From NCBI GenBank assembly GCA_964358085.1, contig CAYHNU010000004.1, positions 1 through 29,006 on the forward strand: DNA of 29,006 nt. Reading direction: 5' to 3'. A program made the translations under genes and the position numbers. This DNA is from GWC2-45-19 sp964358085. Lineage in GTDB: Bacteria > Patescibacteriota > Microgenomatia > CAZETR01 > Amesbacteraceae. The notes below the pieces were generated by a model. It worked only from the letters and a program-made list of their open reading frames with translations, had not been told where the DNA came from and ran no database searches. Of this stretch, positions 21,374 to 28,456 are shown piece after piece. Numbering within the stretch: the first letter of the stretch is position 1; each line of letters opens with the position of its first letter.

Positions 21374-22834
21374 ATGGCGGAAGAAGTCACGCTCGGGGAT
21401 GTAGATTTGACCACAGTCAAAGCCCGGACGGTTTCAGGCATAGCCACTCTGATTAGCCGCTCATTCTTGCTTCAATTTGTAGCCACAGGCGGTTTTCTGG
21501 CCTTGTCTATTTTTTTAGGGAGACCGGAAATTGGCCTATTTATAGCCGTTAATGACCTAGTGTCCATCCTAGGATATTTCTCCGATATCGGTCTGGCCGC
21601 GTCTCTCATTCAAAAAAAGGAGCAAGTCACCCTTACGGACTTACGTACTACTTTTACTATTCAACAAATCATCGTCCTGTTACTATTACTCCTTACTGTT
21701 ACCCTCTCCCCGGCGATATTTAATTTCTACCACATCGGCAGTGGTGGAACATGGCTTTTTTACAGTTTACTGACGGCATTTTTCCTGGCCTCGCTCAAAA
21801 CCATTCCTTCGGTTATTCTGGAGCGTAAATTACAATTTAAAGAGCTGGCGGCCGTCGAAGTGGTAGAGACCATCATCTTCTATAGTATCGCCGTAATTTT
21901 GGCTTGGCAAGGAAAGGGAGTCCTGTCATATGCCTGGGCCGTTGTTTTCCGGGGAATAATCGGCACGGCCATGATTTATTGGCTTTCTCCCTGGAAGATT
22001 GGTTTGGCAGTCTCTATTTCTTCTCTCAAATCTCTACTCTCGTTTGGACTGCCGTACCAAATAAATTCTTTGGTCGCTACCGTTAAAGATCGATTTATAA
22101 ATATTATCCTGTGGAAGATTATAGGAGCAGACGGTGTAGGTATCATCGGTTGGGCCCAAACCTGGTCCCAAAAACCCTTGCGTTTTATCATGGACAACGT
22201 CACCCGGGTGACGTTTCCCAGCTTTTCCCGTTTGCAAGATCGCCCCGCCGAACTGCGCCAGGCCATCGAGCGAACTCTGTTTTTTATCACCCTCATCACT
22301 TTTCCCATAGTAGCCGGTCTGGCCGTGTTTGCTCCCCAGCTTATACAGCTTATCCCCCGCTACTCCAAATGGCAGCCGGCCCTGCTAGCCCTGGTTTTGT
22401 ATTGTTTTAATTCCGCTTGGGCCAGCGTCTCTACCCCCCTGACCAACACTCTCAACGCTCTGGGGAAAGTCAAAACCAACACTTACTTAATGCTTATGTG
22501 GACAGCTCTGACCTGGATACTTGTTCCGTATCTGGCTCATCGTTTCGGCTACAACGGCGTGGCTTACGCTACGGCCATCATCGCTCTTTCGTCCATCGTT
22601 CCCGTCATTATCGTCAAACGCCTCACCCACTTTAGTCTGATAAACAGCGTCCTCAAGCCTTTCTTAGCCACCTTGGCTATGATTTCAGTGTCCTGGCTCC
22701 TTATTTCCCTACCCCTGATCCTTAATATCTTAATCTCTTATCTCACTTTTATTCTTATTATTTATTTGTTAGTTGGCCCCGCTCTTCTGGCGGACACTAA
22801 AAAGATTCTCTATGCCCTGGCTGGCAAAAAATAG
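21374..22834 (+). CDS. Wzx-like lipid-linked oligosaccharide flippase (MOP superfamily)
   Basis: A 486-residue protein with about twelve to fourteen helices. After a polar 15-residue start, typical features are VSGIATLISRSFLLQFVATG, FIAVNDLVSILGYFSDIGLAASLIQKK, an LERKLQFKELA segment and GFNxxVAT-like ends (RFGYNGVAYATAI). It most resembles the WzxC/polysaccharide-biosynthesis branch. Such proteins move undecaprenyl-linked glycans across the membrane, which fits the surrounding glycosyltransferases. TAAAAT ends 6 nt before the ATG, again leaving no leader. The last 23 nt overlap the next gene. Confidence 0.92.
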   Translation: MAEEVTLGDVDLTTVKARTVSGIATLISRSFLLQFVATGGFLALSIFLGRPEIGLFIAVNDLVSILGYFSDIGLAASLIQKKEQVTLTDLRTTFTIQQIIVLLLLLLTVTLSPAIFNFYHIGSGGTWLFYSLLTAFFLASLKTIPSVILERKLQFKELAAVEVVETIIFYSIAVILAWQGKGVLSYAWAVVFRGIIGTAMIYWLSPWKIGLAVSISSLKSLLSFGLPYQINSLVATVKDRFINIILWKIIGADGVGIIGWAQTWSQKPLRFIMDNVTRVTFPSFSRLQDRPAELRQAIERTLFFITLITFPIVAGLAVFAPQLIQLIPRYSKWQPALLALVLYCFNSAWASVSTPLTNTLNALGKVKTNTYLMLMWTALTWILVPYLAHRFGYNGVAYATAIIALSSIVPVIIVKRLTHFSLINSVLKPFLATLAMISVSWLLISLPLILNILISYLTFILIIYLLVGPALLADTKKILYALAGKK

Positions 22835-24365
22835 GCTCTGGTTACTCATTGTAACCGGAACTCTTCTTTGGTCATTAACGATAGTCAAAAGCGGGTGGAT
22901 CTATTCATACGGTATGGGTTTTTGGGGGGCAAATGGTCATGACGGCATTTGGCATATCTCCCTTATTGAAAGTCTTTCTCGTGGTAGTTTAGCCATGCCT
23001 ATGTTCTCCGGAGAAACTATCAAGAACTATCACTTAGGTTTCGATTTAATCTTAGCTGGCCTGCACCGTCTGACAAACATCCCGGTAGTCAATTTATATT
23101 TCCAGATCGCTCCTCCAATATTAGCTGCCCTGATCGGGTGGCTCACCTACCGCCTCACTCGCAATCTCTGGTCAGTCTTTTTTGTCTATTTTGGCGGCAA
23201 TTGGGCCTGGATCCTTGGCCGGGGAGAATCCACCTTCTGGTCCCAAGCTTCCATCTCTACTCTTATCAATCCTCCCTACGCTCTCTCCCTCGTTGTAATT
23301 TTGGTAGGATTGATTTTGCTTGATAAAAAGCGTTACTTACTGGCAGGATTAATTTTTGGTTTTCTGGTGCAGATCAAAATTTACGCTGCCATTTTAATCA
23401 TCGTCGGGCTGGGAGTAGCCGCCATTAAAAACCGTCATCTTTTCAAAACTTTAATAGCCACGCTTTTGATCTCTCTGCCGTTGTATCTGGTTACCAACCG
23501 CCAGTCCGTCGCTCTTATTGTTTTCCAGCCCGGCTGGTTTCTGGAAACCATGATGGCTCTCTCCGACCGGCTGAATTGGCCGCGATTTTACGCGGCCATG
23601 ACCAATTATCGCGCTGCGGGTAACTGGCTCAAAGCTATTGCCGCCTATGCAGTCGCCCTGGTTATTTTTGTGCTTGGCAACCTGGGCACACGCCTGATAT
23701 TTTTGGCCCGTAAATTAAATCTGTTTTATACAACCATTATTGTTCTAGGTGTTATTTTGCCCATGCTGTTTCTGCAATCCGGCACTCCATGGAATACCAT
23801 TCAATTTTTTTATTACTCCCTCTTTTTTACCAGCCTCTTAGCCGGCGAATATTTGAAAATTGGAAATTGGAAATTGAAAATTGTGATAGTCCTTCTTACT
23901 CTACCCACCACCTTGATTACTCTGCATGACATCTACTTGCCCGCCCGCCCCCCCGCCATGGTCTCTAGCTCGGAGCTGGAAGCCCTGCAATTTTTGCGCA
24001 GTCAGCCCCTTGGAGTAGTTCTCACCCCCGTCGTTAACCCCGACGCTTTTGCTCCACCCCCCCGTCCTTTATATCTTTATGAATCTACAGCCTACGTCTC
24101 TGCTCTCTCCGGCCAACCGGTATACATGGAAGACGAAGTGAACTTAAACATTACGAATTTTGCCTGGCCGGCCCGCCGGCAAGCTATTTTGAACTTGTTT
24201 AGTCAAACCGATCCTCAAGCCGCTACCGCCTGGCTGGAAAGCCAGCGCATCAAGTATCTCTACCTACCCCAGGTAGCTTTCGTCCGCCCCCTCTTAAGTG
24301 AAACGGCATTGGGAATGACAAAACTATTCGAAAATTCTCAAGTTGCCATATGGAGCAAAAAGTAG
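22812..24365 (+). CDS. GT-C-like polytopic membrane protein (putative glycosyltransferase)
   Basis: Start set at ATG 22812 (MPWLAKNRLWLLIVTG), 23 nt inside the flippase gene; the frame is open from a weaker start at 22773. The product is 517 residues with about eleven helices. The first long outer loop has WGANGHDGIWHISLIESLSR (Asp44) and later NYHLGFDLILAGLHRL, which fits the GT-C plan of an acidic residue in loop one. The C-terminal outer domain starts at about 385. No named family is certain. TTGAAAA/TTGGAAA heptamers at 23853-23883 encode the segment YLKIGNWKLKIV. The 3' end overlaps the opposing PTPS-related gene by 42 nt. Confidence 0.75.
   Translation: MPWLAKNRLWLLIVTGTLLWSLTIVKSGWIYSYGMGFWGANGHDGIWHISLIESLSRGSLAMPMFSGETIKNYHLGFDLILAGLHRLTNIPVVNLYFQIAPPILAALIGWLTYRLTRNLWSVFFVYFGGNWAWILGRGESTFWSQASISTLINPPYALSLVVILVGLILLDKKRYLLAGLIFGFLVQIKIYAAILIIVGLGVAAIKNRHLFKTLIATLLISLPLYLVTNRQSVALIVFQPGWFLETMMALSDRLNWPRFYAAMTNYRAAGNWLKAIAAYAVALVIFVLGNLGTRLIFLARKLNLFYTTIIVLGVILPMLFLQSGTPWNTIQFFYYSLFFTSLLAGEYLKIGNWKLKIVIVLLTLPTTLITLHDIYLPARPPAMVSSSELEALQFLRSQPLGVVLTPVVNPDAFAPPPRPLYLYESTAYVSALSGQPVYMEDEVNLNITNFAWPARRQAILNLFSQTDPQAATAWLESQRIKYLYLPQVAFVRPLLSETALGMTKLFENSQVAIWSKK
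23853..23883 (+). repeat. Four heptamer units (TTGAAAA/TTGGAAA) in a GT-C gene
   Basis: TTGAAAA, TTGGAAA, TTGGAAA, TTGAAAA and a final TTG run in tandem inside the coding sequence. The 7-nt unit is not a multiple of three. Similar AATTGGAAATTG runs are, from memory, frequent in intergenic DNA of CPR genomes. Confidence 0.8.
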
Positions 24366-25955
24366 TCCAGCCACTATAACTAGCCCTATAATAGAAAGAG
24401 AGTCAGCCAGTTTTTCGAGTGGGGTTTCTAGCAGTTTAACTTCCACCTCATGTTTTCCGGGAGGAACTCTGAAAGTAATTAATCCCTGGCTCAAAAAATC
24501 ATATGGGTTAAGTAAAGGAGTTTTCACTCCGTCTATATATGCAGTCCATCCTGGCCAGTAGTGAGTTTTGTCGCTCATCACACTCTCCGTTTTAGCGCTA
24601 ATCATGAATTTATGATAATTTGTTTTCCAAACCAAATTATTAATAGTCGCTTCTCCTTCAGGCAATTGACTTTGGTGATAAGGATTTGGCTCCTGTCTAA
24701 TAAGATGCCATCTTGGTGTTTCTTCCAAAAGCATAGTCAAGGTTCCCGGCCACCCGATAGACTTAATAGTTCTATCCTCCCAAGGAAAATATCTTCCTGC
24801 TCTCCAATAATCCTTGTAGGCAACAATCAATAATATGCTTACCACAACAGCGATCCATTTAAGCCTCAATTTCTCGAGCACATATGCACCGCAAAACGCA
24901 GTAGCAATTACAACCACGCTCATCAACCTCCATGGAAACTGGACATTTTGGAGGATAGGCACAAGTTTCCAGACGGGCATACTTATCTCTATCATCATTA
25001 CGGCAGAGGACATAATCAGCGCCCCAAAATAGATGAGTAATTGTTTGTTTTTATCGGTTTTACTACTAAACATCAGCCAAAATCCAACCCCCAATAAACC
25101 CAGATGCACAACACCTATCTGCAGAGACATTCGACCAGGCTTATCGTCTTTCAAATCTCCAAACCCCCAAGCCGGTATTATCAAATCTTGAAGTGTCAAA
25201 AAATTATCATGGGCTAAAAAATATTCTTGAGGGTTATCTAGATATGTATACTTCTTGTAAGCCATCATAGGAATTAGGTAATATGACCCCAACAATAGTC
25301 CTAGAACCAGCGAAATTCCTATTCTCGACACCTTCTTTCCACTAATCACAAATGCATAAACCAGTCCTAAGGGAATAAATATCAGTGCATAAAATTGATG
25401 GCTAAGCAGCAAGGCAGCTGTCCCCACGCCACATAGAGCCACGTTTTTACCATCAAGCTTATTTAGTAATCTGTCAATCAAATAAAAAATCAGAGGCAAT
25501 AAGGTCGCCGCTACCACTTCACCTAAAGCAAATCTCACATATACATTAAGAAAATGATAAGGAACTAATGAATACAAAAGTCCACCAACAAAAGAGGGCC
25601 ATTGCCTAAAATGTTTTTTTAACCACAGATATGCAAAGAAAGCGCTGAGTGGGAAAGAAGCCCCCATAATTAATTTTTCAGCCGAAACTACACTCATTCC
25701 CAAAAAACTCAGTCCCGCCGCCAGATAATAAGGAAGGTTATAAGTAAAAGTAAAAGTTGGTAGTCCTAGCCCAAAATTTAATCTTTTGCTCCAACGCACC
25801 GGAAAATGTCCATCCACCAGGGCATTTTTTAACTCAATAGCTTTAAAAATTGCCGCATCTGCATCATGCCCACTAATCATCCATGGAAGGCGCAATGCCC
25901 TATATGCGGGGATTGTTATTAAAATATACATTAGAAGAACAATCCAGCCTCGCAT
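24324..25955 (-). CDS. PTPS-related/YfhO-like GT-C membrane protein, second copy
   Basis: A 543-residue paralogue of the product of 17420-19084. It shares ISGHDADAAIFKAIELKNAL, FPVRWSKRLNFGLGLPTFTF with TYNLPYYLA, SLVPYHFLNVYVRFALGE (compare the APYHSVDFYVRGAMNE segment) and the C-terminal outer domain HYWPGWTAYIDGVKT plus PPGKHEVEVKLLETP. It has about eleven helices. Sequence identity is low and the gene is AT-richer, so it is an old or separately acquired copy. It is the only long minus-strand gene in this second glycosylation block and has its own promoter, interlocked with that of the GT2 gene at 25973. Confidence 0.85.
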   Translation of the reverse strand: MRGWIVLLMYILITIPAYRALRLPWMISGHDADAAIFKAIELKNALVDGHFPVRWSKRLNFGLGLPTFTFTYNLPYYLAAGLSFLGMSVVSAEKLIMGASFPLSAFFAYLWLKKHFRQWPSFVGGLLYSLVPYHFLNVYVRFALGEVVAATLLPLIFYLIDRLLNKLDGKNVALCGVGTAALLLSHQFYALIFIPLGLVYAFVISGKKVSRIGISLVLGLLLGSYYLIPMMAYKKYTYLDNPQEYFLAHDNFLTLQDLIIPAWGFGDLKDDKPGRMSLQIGVVHLGLLGVGFWLMFSSKTDKNKQLLIYFGALIMSSAVMMIEISMPVWKLVPILQNVQFPWRLMSVVVIATAFCGAYVLEKLRLKWIAVVVSILLIVAYKDYWRAGRYFPWEDRTIKSIGWPGTLTMLLEETPRWHLIRQEPNPYHQSQLPEGEATINNLVWKTNYHKFMISAKTESVMSDKTHYWPGWTAYIDGVKTPLLNPYDFLSQGLITFRVPPGKHEVEVKLLETPLEKLADSLSIIGLVIVAGLLFAPYGNLRIFE

Positions 25956-25963
25956 GGTAGAAT
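25955..25963 (+). promoter_or_regulatory. Extended -10 promoter (TGG-TAGAAT) for the GT2 gene at 25973
   Basis: TGG-TAGAAT ends 9 nt before the ATG. Its first base is the complement of the first base of the opposite gene's ATG. Confidence 0.6.
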
Positions 25964-25964
25964 A

Positions 25965-25973
25965 ATAATAACA
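25965..25973 (-). promoter_or_regulatory. Extended -10 promoter (TGT-TATTAT) for the PTPS-related gene at 25955
   Basis: On the minus strand TGT-TATTAT ends 9 nt before the ATG, mirroring the plus-strand promoter in the same 17-bp spacer. The T of TGT pairs with the A of the plus-strand start codon. Confidence 0.6.
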
Positions 25974-26812
25974 TGCTTTCTGTGGTCATCACCGCCTGGA
26001 ACGAAGAGAAGGACATTGCCCGCGTCATTTCCTCAGTCAAGAAGCTGGCGGATGAAATAGTGGTTGTCATCGACGAGGCTACCACGGACCACACAGCCGA
26101 AGTAGCCAAAAAGCTGGGAGCCAAGATTTTTACCCATCCCCACACTGGTGTCGTCGAGCCCATGCGCAATTTTTCAATTTCCAAAGCTACCGGCGACTGG
26201 ATTCTTCTTCTGGATGCCGATGAGGAAGTTCCCTCCAGTTTGGTGAAGAAAATAAAAGAGCTGATTAGGGATCCTTCAACCGATTACTATCGTCTACCGA
26301 GAAAAAATATTATTTTTGGCAAATGGATTACTTCGGATCACTGGTGGCCGGATTACGTGTACCGTCTTTTCCGCCGCGGCGCCGTTACTTGGGAAGATGT
26401 TGTCCATAGCATTCCAATTACATATGGCCAGGGCAGAGATCTACCGGCTCAAGAGAAGTTATGTCTAATACATTACAACTACTCCTCCGTCAGTGAATAT
26501 CTCGAGCAAATAGATCGCTATACACAAGCTGCCTTGCCCGCACCTTTTAATCCTACAGATTTAATCACCAAACCCGTCGGAGAGTTTTTAAGCCAGTACT
26601 TTGCCCGCAGGGGATATACCCAAGGATTACACGGCCTGGCTCTGGCTGGATTACAAATGTTCTCGGAATTTGTGCGTTATCTCAAGCTTTGGGAAAAGCA
26701 GGGTTTTGCCGAAACAGAATTCAGCCAGGCCGAGTTGACGCATGAGTTAAAAAACAAAGCTCGGGAATATCACTGGTGGAAATCTCCTACATGGCTAAGA
26801 CGCTGGCTATGA
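25973..26812 (+). CDS. GT2 glycosyltransferase, WaaE/KdtX-like
   Basis: A 279-residue GT-A enzyme with LSVVITAWNEEKDI at 2-15, VVIDEATTDHTAEVAK at 31-46, MRNFSISKATGDWILLLDADEEVP (metal site Asp81, Asp83) and a YRLPRKNIIFGKWI segment followed by WWPDYVYRLFRRG. These are hallmarks of the LPS core beta-1,4-glucosyltransferase WaaE-like group and of related exopolysaccharide enzymes. It works on the cytosolic side with nucleotide sugars; there is no real membrane domain, only an amphipathic C-terminal part. It is coupled by ATGA to the next GT2. A paralogue lies two genes on (27692). Confidence 0.9.
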   Translation: MLSVVITAWNEEKDIARVISSVKKLADEIVVVIDEATTDHTAEVAKKLGAKIFTHPHTGVVEPMRNFSISKATGDWILLLDADEEVPSSLVKKIKELIRDPSTDYYRLPRKNIIFGKWITSDHWWPDYVYRLFRRGAVTWEDVVHSIPITYGQGRDLPAQEKLCLIHYNYSSVSEYLEQIDRYTQAALPAPFNPTDLITKPVGEFLSQYFARRGYTQGLHGLALAGLQMFSEFVRYLKLWEKQGFAETEFSQAELTHELKNKAREYHWWKSPTWLRRWL

Positions 26813-27717
26813 AAATAACAATAATTGTTCTTAATTGGAACGCCGAAAAATATATTACCGCTTGTTTGCAATCCTTGAAGCATTTGGCTACCCGCCCACA
26901 CAGGGTTGAAATAGTAGTAGTAGACAACGCTTCAACCGACGATTCGGTTAAGTTGATTAAAAGGAAGTTCCCCAAGCTCAAGATTATTCAGACCGGCCAA
27001 AATCTAGGCTATGCCGGGGGAAATAATGTTGGTCTGCAGTACGCCCTGGATCAAGGCAGTGATTTTGCCTGGATTGTCAATCCCGATGTCCAGGTTCACC
27101 CTCAAGCTTTATTATCTTTAGTAAACGCAGCCGAGTCTCATCCAAATGGAGGAATTTTCGGTTCCAAATGTTATTTCGCCAAAGGCTATGAGTTTTATAA
27201 GGAACGTTACACTCCTTCCCAACTGGGTCAAGTCATCTGGTACGCTGGGGGCAAAATTAATTGGGCAAACTTAATAAACCAGCATATCGGAGTCAACGAG
27301 GTAGACATAGGTCAATATAACCAGCTGCGGGAAACTGATTCCGTCACCGGCGCTTCCCTCTTCGTCCGCAGGCAAGTCCTGGACAACGTCGGGCTGTTCG
27401 ATCCTAAATATTTCCTGTATTACGAGGAAACCGATTTTTGTATGAAAGCTGTCCATTGCGGCTGGAAACTTTACTATGTACCGGAAAGTATTGTCTGGCA
27501 TGCTAATGCTCAGGCCACCGGCGTGGGGTCGACCTTAGTTGACTATTACACCACCCGGAACCGTCTGCTTTTTGGACTGCGCTGGGCACCCTGGCGCACC
27601 AAATATTCTTTGGTTAAGGAATCTCTAAGATTACTGTTGACCGGTCGTCCCTGGCAAAAAATCGGCGTCCGGGATTTTTACTTAGGCCGCTTTGAGAAAG
27701 GTAGTTATATTAAGTAG
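26809..27717 (+). CDS. GT2 rhamnosyltransferase-like glycosyltransferase
   Basis: The start is taken at ATG 26809, which overlaps the previous TGA; the frame is open 33 nt further up. The product is 302 residues: KITIIVLNWNAEKYI at 2-16, VVVDNASTDDSV at 36-47, NLGYAGGNNVGLQYAL at 65-80, IVNPDVQVHP (NPDV in place of DxD) and TGASLFVRRQVLDNVGLFD plus YYEETDFCMKA. These are the standard signatures of RfbF/WsaF-type enzymes that add rhamnose or similar sugars to growing glycans. The sugar is inferred from family only. It is sandwiched between two WaaE-like paralogues, so the three probably extend one oligosaccharide in sequence. Confidence 0.92.
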   Translation: MKITIIVLNWNAEKYITACLQSLKHLATRPHRVEIVVVDNASTDDSVKLIKRKFPKLKIIQTGQNLGYAGGNNVGLQYALDQGSDFAWIVNPDVQVHPQALLSLVNAAESHPNGGIFGSKCYFAKGYEFYKERYTPSQLGQVIWYAGGKINWANLINQHIGVNEVDIGQYNQLRETDSVTGASLFVRRQVLDNVGLFDPKYFLYYEETDFCMKAVHCGWKLYYVPESIVWHANAQATGVGSTLVDYYTTRNRLLFGLRWAPWRTKYSLVKESLRLLLTGRPWQKIGVRDFYLGRFEKGSYIK

Positions 27718-28456
27718 CATCATTATCTCCAAAAACGAGGAGGAAATGATTGGGGAGTGCCTGCTGTCTCTGGAATTCTCCGACGAAATTATTGTGGTCG
27801 ATTCCGGCAATACCGATTCCACTAATGACATCGCCGAGTCCTTTGGAGTCAAAATCGTTTCCTGTGACAGCAACAGTTACGCCGAATTTAGAAATGCCGG
27901 GCTCAAAGCCGCCCATGGAGACTGGGTTCTATATGTAGACGCTGATGAACGAGTAACTCCTTTACTCAAAAAAGAAATCGAGCAAATAATGTCCTCACCG
28001 ACTTCTGGTTTAGCCTATCAAATCCCCCGGAAAAATATTTACCTAAGGAGGGAAATGCACTATGGTGGCTGGGGTAGCGACCGGGTCATCCGGTTCTTTA
28101 AAAAATCTGCCCTTGAAAAATATGAGGGCCAACTTCACGAACAACCGGTCTTTTCCGGTGAACTACGAACCATGAACCATGAACTAATCCACTATTCCCA
28201 CCGCGACCTGTCTTCCATGCTGGATAAAACCCTGGATTTTACGGCCCACGAAGCTCAACTGCGATATGCCGCCAATCATCCACCGATAGTCTGGTGGCGC
28301 CTCGTCAGGGTAATGTTTACCGAATTCTGGTTGCGCTTTGTTAAATTGTCTGCCTGGCGTGATGGAGTGGAAGGCGTCATCGACGGCCTGTTCCAGGTTT
28401 TTAATTCTTTCGTTATCTACGCCCGCCTCTGGGAAATGCAGTCAGCCAAAAAATGA
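27692..28456 (+). CDS. GT2 glycosyltransferase, WaaE/KdtX-like (second copy)
   Basis: A 254-residue protein from a TTG start, 26 nt inside the previous gene. No ATG precedes the required SSIIISKNEEEMI motif, so TTG 27692 is the best start. Other motifs: IIVVDSGNTDSTNDIAESFG at 33-52, EFRNAGLKAAHGDWVLYVDA with DADER (Asp83, Asp85), and YQIPRKNIYLRREMHYGGWG with VIRFFKKSA. It is a clear paralogue of the enzyme at 25973 but shorter. It is cytosolic and probably adds a hexose to the same glycan. Its TGA overlaps the ATG of the P-loop gene that follows. Confidence 0.88.
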   Translation: MRKVVILSSIIISKNEEEMIGECLLSLEFSDEIIVVDSGNTDSTNDIAESFGVKIVSCDSNSYAEFRNAGLKAAHGDWVLYVDADERVTPLLKKEIEQIMSSPTSGLAYQIPRKNIYLRREMHYGGWGSDRVIRFFKKSALEKYEGQLHEQPVFSGELRTMNHELIHYSHRDLSSMLDKTLDFTAHEAQLRYAANHPPIVWWRLVRVMFTEFWLRFVKLSAWRDGVEGVIDGLFQVFNSFVIYARLWEMQSAKK

